Assembly: GCA_900544135.1 (NCBI GenBank)
Contig: UQTU01000007.1
Location: 1 to 64,000, forward strand
DNA length: 64,000 nt
Origin: an uncultured Collinsella sp.
Lineage (GTDB): Bacteria; Actinomycetota; Coriobacteriia; Coriobacteriales; Coriobacteriaceae
Direction of reading: 5' to 3'
The notes beneath the pieces were generated by a model. The model had not been told where the DNA came from. It ran no database searches and was given only the letters and a program-made list of their open reading frames with translations. This document shows, piece after piece, positions 17,107-26,421 of the stretch (positions within the stretch are counted from its first letter, which is position 1; each line of letters begins with the position of its first letter). Position numbers and translations under genes: made by a program.

Positions 17107-17360
17107 GGGTGGTGATGCTTGTTTTAGCTGTGGAGATTCGTTTGAAAATCGCGTCAATTGTGGAGATGAGGACCTTTGACCTCCTGTTCTCCCTATCTTC
17201 TACCTGCGCTTTTGCTTGATTGTTGTATTTGAGCTCAATTTGTCAGGAATTGGGCAAGCTTTTGGTCAGGCTCCGGTACTTACCCGCATGAACCTCGGGG
17301 GTAGCCTCATCCTACGCGTCGCAGCCTCCCCGTGCGGCGCACGAGGGATAAGGAGCAGCC

Positions 17361-20300
17361 ATGTCCAACGCACCCACGCACTCTGTCCACAGCGCAATCG
17401 CAACAGGCCCGCTGCTCCTGCTCCTCTTCCTGCTTTTCGGCTGCCTGGCACCGGGAGCCGCATTTGCCGTCGATGGCTACGACCAGCTCGGCTTCCGCAC
17501 TATTAGCGATGATTGTGGGCCCTTCTTCATCGGCAAGTATGAAGCTCAAGACGCCTCGATTGCCTACTGCATGAACCAGGAGCGCCCCGGCCCCACCAAG
17601 CCGGGCGGCCCATGGCTCAACTTTGATCAAGGCTGGGTGTGGCTCGACGACGAGTTCGCGGCAATCGTTTGTCACGGATATCCTACCGCCACGTCGTTTG
17701 GCGGTTACCATCTTTCACCAGATCGCGCCCGCGCCGCCACCCAGCTTGCCGTATGGATGCTCAACGGCACTACCCATGTCGACGGCACCTACTCCTACAC
17801 GACCGCTCAGGGCAAAACCAAGAGTGGACACTTTACCGCCGACAATGAAGTCGTGGCGGCTGCGCGATGGCTCCACGACAGCGCAAAATCAGGAAGCATC
17901 AAAGCCGCTCCGCACCGCGCGCGGCGCTATCTAGGAGCCGTATCGGGCGGCAGCAAACGTCAAGACATGCTCTATGTACTGCCGGCGGTCTCTGTTTCCT
18001 TCCAAAAGCAGTCTGCAAACGCTGCCATTACCAGCGGAAACAATACTTATCAGTTTGACGGGGCAACATTCGATGTTTTTGAGAGCGCCAGCGGCGCGCG
18101 TGTCGGCACCATCCAGATGGACAGCAACGGTCGAGCGCAGGCAGCACTTCTGCCCAACACGGCATACTACCTAGTTGAAACAAAGGCGCCGGCCGGCTAT
18201 GTCCCCCGTCGTGATCGCATCGCCTTTACCACGGGGAATGACGGTGGACAGGTCGCCGTTGATGAACAACCCGGCACCATCACCCTGCATGTCGTAAAAC
18301 TCGATGCCGCGACGAATGCCGGACCCCAGGCTGGAGCTTCACTTGTGGGAGCAGAGTTCACGTGCGTGTCGCAATCCACCCCCGGATGGGCGCAAACCCT
18401 CACAACCGATGAAAGCGGTCGAGCTACCCTCACCGATGTCCCCCTAGGAACCTTTACCATCTATGAGTCAAAAGCCCCCGAGGGCTACCTGCCAGCCAAC
18501 GACAGCTGGTCCTATACCGTTGGAGCCGACCAGCTCGGTGATTCAGGCGTGGTCGAGATCGAATCGCGCGTTTCCGATATCCCCATTGCGTTTGACCTTG
18601 AGATTTCCAAATTCAAGGACTACGGCAATAGCGATCAATCCGGCCTGGAGCAGCCGGCAGGAGGTGTTGTCTTTGAGGTTGTCAGCAACAGCTCTCAGCA
18701 GGTTGTTGGCACACTGGCCACAAACATCTATGGCTTTGCCTCCACCAAAGATCAGTCAGAAGCATGGTTCGGCGCAGGCAAGCGACCCGCCGGTGTCCAC
18801 GGAGCCATCCCATACGACCGCGCCGGCTACACCGTTCGCGAGGTTCCGGAAACCGTCCCCGAGGATTTTAAACGTGCAGGGGAATGGACCGTCGGGGCCA
18901 ATCAGATTTCCGACGGCGCCGAGCTTCAATATATCGTGGACAACCACGCTCTGTCGACGCATCTCCAGATTGTAAAACGCGATGCCCAAACAGGCGCTTC
19001 TGTTCCGCTAGCCGGATTCACCTTCCAACTCCTCGACAGCAATCACAAACCTGTCTCACAAACATGCTGGTATCCAGCACATAATGTAATGGACACCTTT
19101 ACGACTGACGCGACCGGCACCGTCACACTGCCCGAATCGCTCGTGCCGGGCACCTACTATGTACGCGAAACCTCGGCCAAAGAGCCCTATCTTGTCGGTG
19201 AAGAGATCGAGGTAAACATACCCGCCGACATGCACCTAACGCCCATTGCAATCGCCTCGTATTATGACCACGCCGCGACCGGAAACATCAGGATCGTTAA
19301 AACCGATGCCGTAGACGGCAGCAGCCTCGCGGGCGCCATCTTTGAGATCCGTGCCTCGGGTGATATCGTGCGCCCCGATGGTAGCATTTCCGCGCTCGAC
19401 GGTGAGACCGTCGCGACCGTCGCGACGGATGAAACTGGAGAGGCACGCGCGGACGACCTCCCGCTGGGATCTGGCACCGCACGCTACGAGGTTGTCGAGA
19501 CTCAAGCGCCGACCGGCTTCTTACTCGACCGGACGCACCATATCGTCGACCTTACCTATGCCGACCAGAATACACCCGTTGTGGAAGCACGGCTTAACGT
19601 ATCCGACGATTACACCAAAGTTGATATCTCCAAGGTCGATGCAAGCGGAGAGCAGGAAGTGAAAGGTGCACAGCTCACCTTATATGGTCCCGATAAAACC
19701 GAAATAGACTCCTGGACCTCATCCGACAAGCCACACCGCATCGAACATCTTGCACCCGGCACCTACTCGTTGCGCGAAACGATGTCTCCGCGGACCTATG
19801 ACCTTGCCGAGGAGATAACGTTTGAAATAAAGGATACGGGAGAAGTCCAATCCGTCGCGATGAAGGATGCGCCCATCGAGATCAAAGGACAGGTCGACAA
19901 GCGTCAGGAGCTTGTCCAACCTATCGGGAAGGGTCTGCTGGCCAACGGCGATGGTAAAAATCGCGCCGCAACGCAAACCAATACGGACGGTCTTTTCTCC
20001 TATACCATCGACGCTCGAAACGATTCAGCTACCTGGGTTGATGAGTTCACAATTACCGATGATCTTGAGTGTGCCGAGGACGATACGGCGAGATTCGTCT
20101 CAATCGAAACCCCCGTCGCCATCGGCGACCTCAACGGTCTGTGCAACGTGTGGTATCGCACGGCGCCGTTGGACTCGACAGACGTCGATGAGCCGGCAAA
20201 CGCGACACTTGACGATGGGCACGAAAATCCTTGGCTTGAGTCCGACGAAGTAATAGAAAGCTTGGGTGAGGATTGCCGCCTCGTCGATTACGACGGCTGG

Positions 20301-20792
20301 CACCTCTGGAAGGCGGATGTCTCGACCACGGAATCCACCACACTCGAGGTGAAAGAACTCGACCTTGCATCCAATACCGTCGTAACGGGCATTCGCATTG
20401 AATACGGTGCAGTAGCCGCCGACTTTACGACTCGAAGCGATGTGGATTCTTGGACCCGTGATGATCTCAAAGATGAGCACGACGACCTTGACGATGCCAA
20501 AGCAATCCTTGGCACAGACGCTCGGGGCGCAGCCGTGCACATGCAGGCAACGTCAGCTTATACGCCCCAAACCGCACTCACCAACAGCGCGCGCGTCGAT
20601 CTTTGCCGCAACGGCGGCGGCGATAAACTTGAGTCACATGACGAGGACCGTGTCATTCAACGCTGTACCCTACCGCAGGACCTACCGGCAACAGGATCAG
20701 TTCCCATCGCCGCTTGCATCACCGCGCTCCTGACCTCGGGTGCCGCAGCCCTATGGTTCGCTCGCCTTAGGTCGATCCCAAAGAAGCGCTAG
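17361..20792 (+). CDS. Thioester-domain adhesin with SpaA-type repeats and LPATG anchor
   Basis: This 1143-residue surface protein starts with a signal peptide (cleavage near AAFAVDG). An N-terminal thioester (TQXA) domain follows: Cys70 in SIAYCMNQ and Gln128 in AATQLAVWML are the expected partners of an internal Cys-Gln bond that can attach to host amines. About six SpaA/Cna-B-like domains follow, many with the E-box YxLxETxAPxGY (YYLVETKAPAGYV, FTIYESKAPEGYL, VVETQAPTGF), which form isopeptide-stabilised stalk modules. A C-terminal domain (DSATWVDEFTITDD) precedes LPATG, a membrane helix and IPKKR. AAGGAG precedes the ATG. It stands alone between tRNA-Gly and a strong terminator, with no sortase nearby. 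Confidence 0.92.
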   Translation: MSNAPTHSVHSAIATGPLLLLLFLLFGCLAPGAAFAVDGYDQLGFRTISDDCGPFFIGKYEAQDASIAYCMNQERPGPTKPGGPWLNFDQGWVWLDDEFAAIVCHGYPTATSFGGYHLSPDRARAATQLAVWMLNGTTHVDGTYSYTTAQGKTKSGHFTADNEVVAAARWLHDSAKSGSIKAAPHRARRYLGAVSGGSKRQDMLYVLPAVSVSFQKQSANAAITSGNNTYQFDGATFDVFESASGARVGTIQMDSNGRAQAALLPNTAYYLVETKAPAGYVPRRDRIAFTTGNDGGQVAVDEQPGTITLHVVKLDAATNAGPQAGASLVGAEFTCVSQSTPGWAQTLTTDESGRATLTDVPLGTFTIYESKAPEGYLPANDSWSYTVGADQLGDSGVVEIESRVSDIPIAFDLEISKFKDYGNSDQSGLEQPAGGVVFEVVSNSSQQVVGTLATNIYGFASTKDQSEAWFGAGKRPAGVHGAIPYDRAGYTVREVPETVPEDFKRAGEWTVGANQISDGAELQYIVDNHALSTHLQIVKRDAQTGASVPLAGFTFQLLDSNHKPVSQTCWYPAHNVMDTFTTDATGTVTLPESLVPGTYYVRETSAKEPYLVGEEIEVNIPADMHLTPIAIASYYDHAATGNIRIVKTDAVDGSSLAGAIFEIRASGDIVRPDGSISALDGETVATVATDETGEARADDLPLGSGTARYEVVETQAPTGFLLDRTHHIVDLTYADQNTPVVEARLNVSDDYTKVDISKVDASGEQEVKGAQLTLYGPDKTEIDSWTSSDKPHRIEHLAPGTYSLRETMSPRTYDLAEEITFEIKDTGEVQSVAMKDAPIEIKGQVDKRQELVQPIGKGLLANGDGKNRAATQTNTDGLFSYTIDARNDSATWVDEFTITDDLECAEDDTARFVSIETPVAIGDLNGLCNVWYRTAPLDSTDVDEPANATLDDGHENPWLESDEVIESLGEDCRLVDYDGWHLWKADVSTTESTTLEVKELDLASNTVVTGIRIEYGAVAADFTTRSDVDSWTRDDLKDEHDDLDDAKAILGTDARGAAVHMQATSAYTPQTALTNSARVDLCRNGGGDKLESHDEDRVIQRCTLPQDLPATGSVPIAACITALLTSGAAALWFARLRSIPKKR

Positions 20793-20801
20793 CGCGATAA
20801 A

Positions 20802-20837
20802 AAAGCGGGCGAGCCAGTCCCCCGGCTCGCCCGCTTT
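20802..20837. terminator. Bidirectional terminator
   Basis: Fourteen-base arms aaagcgggcgagcc and ggctcgcccgcttt form a strong hairpin between the convergent adhesin gene and the 20859-21077 gene, with A and T runs on the two sides. Confidence 0.9.
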
Positions 20838-20858
20838 CAATCATTTAAATCGCCGTAT

Positions 20859-21077
20859 CTACTCTGCAGACGAAGATCCACCATCAACGATTGCCTGCTC
20901 GGACTCAGGAATCCCATCGGCACCCGTGCTCTGTTCTTGCTCCACCTCTTCGCTGATTGCGGAGGCGGGGGTCGAGCCCTTCGCACCCACGATGTAGGCA
21001 GCCCCAAATCCTAACGCAATGGCAATCAAGGTCAAAATCACGTAGACAGGCCAATGGCGCTTAATATACGAAAACAC
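20859..21077 (-). CDS. Small single-pass membrane protein
   Basis: The 72-residue product has one membrane segment (VYVILTLIAIALGFGAAYIV) and an acidic, Ser/Glu-rich tail. The start is GTG with AAGGAG five bases upstream, a convincing site. It begins 21 bases after the M28-type peptidase gene and is probably co-transcribed with it. I know no family for it. Confidence 0.7.
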   Translation of the reverse strand: MFSYIKRHWPVYVILTLIAIALGFGAAYIVGAKGSTPASAISEEVEQEQSTGADGIPESEQAIVDGGSSSAE

Positions 21078-21098
21078 GTTGACTCCTTAGAGCTCCGT

Positions 21099-24000
21099 CT
21101 ACGAACGGCGGATAACCTCGGTCACGACCTCGGATACCGTGGCAATGTTCGTCGGGTTGACATTGTGGGGCAGGTCGTCCTCGGTACGAGCACAAGCCAG
21201 GCGCGTGCCGTCCACGCCGGCGATGGTGAGGGCTCGGCGGCTCGCCTCGAGCGCGGCATAGGCATCGGTCTTGGCATAGGGCATCTCGAGCGCGCCACAA
21301 TCGACATGGAACGACTTGCACACCTTGCTGACCAGGTTCATGATGCGGCGATCGCCCTTGAGCAGCTGCTGTTCGCCCTCAACCGTCACCACCGAAAGCC
21401 TACCGGCGCCGACGGATTCAAGATTGATGAAGAATACGCCGCGGAGCTTATCGCGATGCGAAGCCAAGAAGGCCTTCATACCGGCGCCATCACAATCCGA
21501 GGCGCCCGTTGCCACAAACCAGATATCGTGACCGAGCAGCTCATCGTCACCCATAGAGGCGACAGCCGAGAGCATATCTTCGGAAGAAGCGCCGTCGGAA
21601 GACGTAGCGCCGCCCTTCCAGCCATCGTTATCGTCCTCGAAATTATCCCACGAACCGATGCCGCGACCGGACTTCTTGGCATCGTAATCGTCTTCGACGC
21701 CCAGCCAATCACTCATGCTGTCCTGTTCGTTTTTCTTTTTACGACCGAACAGGCCGCCCAGGCCGCGCTTGCGAGACTTGGGTGCCGCCGGGGCGGGAGC
21801 CGAAATGGTCTCAATCGGCTGAGCGCCCGACGCAACGGGCATAGGAGGCGCAACGGGTGCCGATGTGGGTTCGGGACCCTGAGCGGTAGCAAAGGGGTCG
21901 TTGACCTGTGCGGAGGGGTCGGGAAGGTCGAACAGCGACGTGCGAGACGCAACGTTTGCCTGCTTCATCGACGGCAGCGACGGATCGGGGACCGAAGCCA
22001 GCGGAGACGAGGAAGGTGCAGGCGACGGAGCTGACGCCGGATCGGGAACATTCATCTGCGGACGCGGCGATGCCTGGAAGGAAATCTGGGCCATAAGGGA
22101 ATCGACCGTTTCGTCCTGGGTGGGAGCAACATCGGCAACCGTGGCACCGGAACCACTCGGGGTCGGCATGGTGAAAATCTGCGTGGAGTAAGGCCTCGAC
22201 TCATCTGTCTCGGGAGCCTCGGAAACCGCAGGCACCTCCTCCTGCTCGACCTCGGTCGAATCATCTTGCTCGGCTGTTGCGTATTGCTCTTCGTCAGAGT
22301 TGGCCTCGACGGGCTCGTCCTCGGCGGCATCTTGGATTGCGGCAGCATCAATAGGCTCGTCATCGTCTGCCGCATCGCCCCGCTCATCGGAAACAGGAAG
22401 GGACTCGGCAATCGCGGTGCCTTGCTTTTCAAACGTTATCGTGGAATCGAACTGCGCGGCATCAAACGACATGGTGCTATCGACGTGCTGCTGAGCCTCG
22501 AAAGACGTCGTCGCCTCAACAACATCCGCGGACGCCGGTTGCTGGGACTCAAAGGACGTCGTAGCTTCGGCAGCGTCGACGGGCACGGACTGCACAGCCT
22601 CGTTCTGCTCGAACTCTTGCGCCGCGCGCTCACGTGCCGCCTCGGCTGCCTGCTGCTGAGCGATAGCCTCCTGCTCGGCAGTCTCGCGTGCGGCAGCGCG
22701 CTTCTCCTCGAAATCGTCGACAAATTTCCTGCCCTTTGCAAGCGCACCCTTAAAGAAGTTGGAAGCGCTGGCGCCAATCGAAGAGAACGCGGATGCAATA
22801 TCGGCATGGGGCGTTGCCGCGGGAATCTCGGCCGAGAAATCAGTATCGCTCTCGTAAGACACACGCCTCGGCTGTTCAACGCAATCGTCGTCAGACTCGT
22901 CCGCAACGTCTTGCGCCGGCGCGGCGGGAGCCAAAATGTCCAGTCCTGCCGCGGGATCGATCGCGGACACTGCCTCGGGCTCGGCAACGGCAGCGGTAAC
23001 CGCGGCAGACTCATCATCCACGGTGGCAACAGGCGCAGGCGCAGTCACGACGGGGGCAGGCTCGGGCTCAAACGTCGGCTCCTCGCCCTCCTCGTAATCG
23101 AGCGTGCAGGACTCGGGAAGCATTCCGAGCGCACGGATGGCATCCGAACCAAAGCGGATGTTGCCGGCGGCATTGCGATAGAGCTTGGGCTCGGGCTCGG
23201 CCGCGACAGGCTCCTCCGCCGGCTCGGCAGCGGGAACCTCGTCATTGAACTCTTCGGCCTGGACAGCCTGATTCTGATCCTCGGGCACAATGGCGCCAAT
23301 CAGCGTCTCGTCGGCAGACGCACCCTCAAAGCCCTCGATCTGCTCGTCGAAAGCCTCACCCTGTTCGGGCTCGGTCTGAGCGTCGGGAGCAGTCGGCTGA
23401 CCGAACTCGTCCTCGGCGTAGGTAGGCTCTTCGTACTCGATGGTGTTGCCGTAGTCGTTTTGCTGCTGGGCCGCGGCATACTCCGCCGCTGCGCGCGCCA
23501 TTTCTTCGGCACGACGCTTCTGCTCCCCAAAATAGGTATCGAACGGAACATCGTCGGGAAACTCGTTTTCGCCCTGGAAGGGAGCAACGTTGTCCATGAC
23601 GCCGAGCATGGCGGCGACAGAAGACTTGTTGCACACCGCGCCGGACGTATAGGGAAGAATGTGGCGGTTAGAGATGATGTTTGCCGCGTTGACAAGTGCA
23701 ACGAGGGAAGCGAGGATCGCGACAATCCACAGCAGAACCTTGAGCGCGCCGGGGAGCGGCAGGATACGCAGGATGGCAACGGCAGCAGGGGCAACCGTGG
23801 CAACGGGCAACAGCTTGGCGATGAGTGCACGATACGAAGCATAGGGCTCGCGGGCGAGCAGCTCAGCACGGGGAGAGTCGTAGTGTGCGACAACGACCAC
23901 CGGGCGGTTGCGCGGAGACGCGAGCGGGCCCGAGGCCTTGTGGTAGGCGATGACATTTTGGCTCACGCCCGTCTTGCCCAGGCGCGAAACCACGGGGTGG

Positions 24001-24296
24001 CCCGTGCGCTCGAGCACGTAAAGAACGGCGCCGACAATGGACAGCAAGGTGCCGACCAAGCCGATACCGCCACCGATGCCCATCAGCAGGGCGCCGGCAA
24101 ACGCAAGAATACCGGTAACGGCAAATGCCAACCTACTGGGCGCCGGGGCATTGAACTCCTGAACCTCGGGATCAAAGCCGTGGTTGCGGAAGATCTGAGC
24201 GATATCCTCGGCAGCCAAGCGCTCTTCTTCGCTGCATGCCGGCGTAATGCCGGTGTTCTGCAGCAGGTGGTTAATATAGTTCTGGGTGTTCGCCAT
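21099..24296 (-). CDS. M28-type membrane metallopeptidase split by a long acidic insert
   Basis: About 1065 residues. The N-terminal part holds two hydrophobic segments (LAFAVTGILAFAGALLMGIG and following), then VVVVAHYDSPRAE, the first zinc-binding segment of M28 peptidases. More membrane segments follow, then NKSSVAAMLGVMDNVAP. About 550 residues of low-complexity Glu/Ala/Pro/Asp sequence come next, containing a repeated T-x-SFE/D pattern (ATTSFESQQ, ATTSFEAQQ, STMSFDAAQ, STITFEKQG). The C-terminal part resumes the peptidase fold: DIWFVATGASDCDGAGM, GVFFINLESVGAGRLSVV and LPHNVNPTNIATV. ATG 24296 has GGAG five bases upstream; the frame extends 50 codons further without a binding site. The insert may be a flexible cytoplasmic or extracellular arm. 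Substrate unknown. Confidence 0.82.
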   Translation of the reverse strand: MANTQNYINHLLQNTGITPACSEEERLAAEDIAQIFRNHGFDPEVQEFNAPAPSRLAFAVTGILAFAGALLMGIGGGIGLVGTLLSIVGAVLYVLERTGHPVVSRLGKTGVSQNVIAYHKASGPLASPRNRPVVVVAHYDSPRAELLAREPYASYRALIAKLLPVATVAPAAVAILRILPLPGALKVLLWIVAILASLVALVNAANIISNRHILPYTSGAVCNKSSVAAMLGVMDNVAPFQGENEFPDDVPFDTYFGEQKRRAEEMARAAAEYAAAQQQNDYGNTIEYEEPTYAEDEFGQPTAPDAQTEPEQGEAFDEQIEGFEGASADETLIGAIVPEDQNQAVQAEEFNDEVPAAEPAEEPVAAEPEPKLYRNAAGNIRFGSDAIRALGMLPESCTLDYEEGEEPTFEPEPAPVVTAPAPVATVDDESAAVTAAVAEPEAVSAIDPAAGLDILAPAAPAQDVADESDDDCVEQPRRVSYESDTDFSAEIPAATPHADIASAFSSIGASASNFFKGALAKGRKFVDDFEEKRAAARETAEQEAIAQQQAAEAARERAAQEFEQNEAVQSVPVDAAEATTSFESQQPASADVVEATTSFEAQQHVDSTMSFDAAQFDSTITFEKQGTAIAESLPVSDERGDAADDDEPIDAAAIQDAAEDEPVEANSDEEQYATAEQDDSTEVEQEEVPAVSEAPETDESRPYSTQIFTMPTPSGSGATVADVAPTQDETVDSLMAQISFQASPRPQMNVPDPASAPSPAPSSSPLASVPDPSLPSMKQANVASRTSLFDLPDPSAQVNDPFATAQGPEPTSAPVAPPMPVASGAQPIETISAPAPAAPKSRKRGLGGLFGRKKKNEQDSMSDWLGVEDDYDAKKSGRGIGSWDNFEDDNDGWKGGATSSDGASSEDMLSAVASMGDDELLGHDIWFVATGASDCDGAGMKAFLASHRDKLRGVFFINLESVGAGRLSVVTVEGEQQLLKGDRRIMNLVSKVCKSFHVDCGALEMPYAKTDAYAALEASRRALTIAGVDGTRLACARTEDDLPHNVNPTNIATVSEVVTEVIRRS

Positions 24297-24494
24297 GTGC
24301 GCTCCACATCCATAATCCGACAAATAGGCCCAATGCATGCACATTAGAACCGTATATAGTCGAAAGTATACCCCGAGCGAGCGCAAACGACCGAATTCGG
24401 GCCATCTTAACGCCCCGAGCGGACAAGGATATAGCCTAATCTCCATATCGGACTAAAATCATGGCAGCAAACCACCTTCTCATGCGAGGACTCT

Positions 24495-25517
24495 ATGACG
24501 GCAAGCGACACGACCGCGACAATTAAAAAGGGGAATTCGGAGCCCAGTTTCGATAAAACGGCCCAGCGCATCCTCAATCTTTTCTTTGTGCTCAACAGCT
24601 CCCCCGAACCGCTGACGACCGAGCAGATCGTCTTGGATTCTGACCTGGGATATGGCTCGGGCAACATTGACTCGGATAAGCGCAAGTTTCGGCGCGATCG
24701 TGACAAACTGCTCGAGCGTGGCATCTTAATCAAGGAGGTTCGCCCCGCCGGTGCGCAGGAGACCGAGGAAAGCTCGTGGACAATCGACCGCGAGCACACG
24801 TTTGCTGCAGGCGGCCTCATCACCGCAGACGACGCCGATATCCTGCTCAACGCCATCGACCAGACGTTAGCGGCCGGCTCATCCACCTTTGCCGCGCCGC
24901 TTGCCGATATTCGCTCCAAGATTGCCTACCTCACCGGCATGTCGGCGGTGGACGATGCACCGATCCGCCGCTCTCCCACCGTCGATGCGGTATGGAGCGC
25001 CTTTGCCGAGCGGTGCGCGCTGCGATTTTTATATCAGAACGGACGCGGTGAGCAGAAAGAGCGTACCGTCTGCGTCTACGGCATGTTCGAGCGCGAGGGC
25101 GTTGCGTACTTCTGCGGCCTCGACAATGCCACCGACGACATCAGGACATTCCGCTGCGACCGTATCGTTCGCGCTTGGCGTCCTTCGAAGGCCTACGCCA
25201 TCCCTGCAGACTTCAATCTCAACGACTACCTGTTCTTTGAATTCGATTTTGCCGACCGCCCGCCCGTTGCGGCTACGTTCTCGTTCGCCCCGCAGACGCA
25301 GATCGATATGATCAACGGCCTCACGCGCGGGCGAGGTGAGCTCGCACACACCGATTCGGGATGGACTTGGACCGTTGACGTGCGCGATCTTGAAGCCGCC
25401 GCCTCATTTTGCATGGCCCACGCCATGGACGGCATGAGGCCCATGGCCCCCAAATCGCTCAAGCAGGCGTGGAACCACCTCATTGAAAGGACGGTGCACG
25501 AGCATGCCCGTGCGTAA
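24495..25517 (+). CDS. WYL-domain transcriptional regulator (first of pair)
   Basis: This 340-residue protein has an N-terminal winged-helix region (FDKTAQRILNLFFVLNSSPEPLTTEQI cut at LSS, then RKFRRDRDKLLERGILI) and a central WYL-like domain (ALRFLYQNGRGEQKERTV, then AYFCGLDNATDDIRTFRCDRIV). A C-terminal extension typical of PafB/PafC-like proteins follows. In actinobacteria PafBC-type proteins control DNA-damage genes by sensing nucleic acid through WYL. It overlaps the next WYL gene by 14 bases, so both products probably act together. It is divergent from the M28 peptidase gene. Confidence 0.88.
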   Translation: MTASDTTATIKKGNSEPSFDKTAQRILNLFFVLNSSPEPLTTEQIVLDSDLGYGSGNIDSDKRKFRRDRDKLLERGILIKEVRPAGAQETEESSWTIDREHTFAAGGLITADDADILLNAIDQTLAAGSSTFAAPLADIRSKIAYLTGMSAVDDAPIRRSPTVDAVWSAFAERCALRFLYQNGRGEQKERTVCVYGMFEREGVAYFCGLDNATDDIRTFRCDRIVRAWRPSKAYAIPADFNLNDYLFFEFDFADRPPVAATFSFAPQTQIDMINGLTRGRGELAHTDSGWTWTVDVRDLEAAASFCMAHAMDGMRPMAPKSLKQAWNHLIERTVHEHARA

Positions 25518-26421
25518 ACTCACCAGCGAGCAGAGGCTCTCGCGCGCCATCGACATCATGGAGGCCCTCTACGCCGCCGGCGAGAGCGGCATGACACGAA
25601 CCGAGATTTGCAGTCGCTTTGACATCACGGGGGCGTCGCTCGACGAGATTCTCGAGATCGTCTCGACGCTCGCGGACCGAGAATCGGGTGCGCGTATCAT
25701 CTGCGAATGCCACGGCGAGCGCGTGGTCCTCACCGGTGACGCCGGGCGTGTACTACCGCTGCGCCTGAGTGCCGCCGAGGGCGCTGTGCTCAACCACGAA
25801 CTTGAATCGTTGGGGATCGAGCCCCAGGCGGCGGCTCGAATTCGACATGCTCTTCTACCCGAAGAGCTCGGCTATAACCAGCACGTCTTTGACACCGTCA
25901 ACCACGGGTCGCACTGGCAGCAGCTGAGCTGCGCCATTCAGGACGGCGTTCGCTGTCGTATCTCGTATCGCTCGATGGACGATGCGCGGCCACGCGAGCG
26001 TCTGGTCGACCCCTTGCGCATTACAGCAAACGGCGACCAAACATATCTGATTGCCTGGGACATCGCGGTCGATGAGCAGCGCACCTATCGCATGGATAAA
26101 ATCGAGGGACTCGCCTTGACGGAAGACTCCGTCGTGCCTCACGCACCGGACGTTGCATCCCTCCACGATTCCCTTGCCCGGACGCAGCGTAGCGCAAAGC
26201 TCTTGATGCCATTCGATATGGCGGAGCATCTGGACTGGGCCGGCATCACCCTAATCGAACGCAGCGGGACAGACATGGCAACGGTAACCGTACATTACGG
26301 CTCCGAGCGTTGGCTGCTGAGCCAGATAATCGCAGCGGGCGGAGCCATCCGCATCTTGGATGACCCCGCCTTGTCAAAGCGTCTGTGCGATATGGCAAAA
26401 ACCCTCGTCTGTCCGCTTTAG
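25504..26421 (+). CDS. WYL-domain transcriptional regulator (second of pair)
   Basis: The 305-residue product has a winged-helix N-terminus (SRAIDIMEALYAAGESGMTR, TEICSRFDITGASLDEILEI) and a WYL core (CRISYRSMDDARPRERLVDP, DQTYLIAWDIAVDEQRTYRM, DKIEGLALTED). ATG 25504 (MPVRKLTSE) lies inside the end of the previous gene and is the likeliest start; a TTG at 25483 is in frame. The tandem pair is PafBC-like in arrangement, but no proteasome/Pup genes are nearby. The gene ends four bases into the convergent helicase gene. Confidence 0.88.
   Translation: MPVRKLTSEQRLSRAIDIMEALYAAGESGMTRTEICSRFDITGASLDEILEIVSTLADRESGARIICECHGERVVLTGDAGRVLPLRLSAAEGAVLNHELESLGIEPQAAARIRHALLPEELGYNQHVFDTVNHGSHWQQLSCAIQDGVRCRISYRSMDDARPRERLVDPLRITANGDQTYLIAWDIAVDEQRTYRMDKIEGLALTEDSVVPHAPDVASLHDSLARTQRSAKLLMPFDMAEHLDWAGITLIERSGTDMATVTVHYGSERWLLSQIIAAGGAIRILDDPALSKRLCDMAKTLVCPL

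Noticed and set aside
22266..24347. A 693-codon plus-strand frame opposite the M28-type peptidase gene
   Set aside because: It is Arg/Gly/Leu-rich shadow sequence produced by the acidic GC-rich gene on the other strand.
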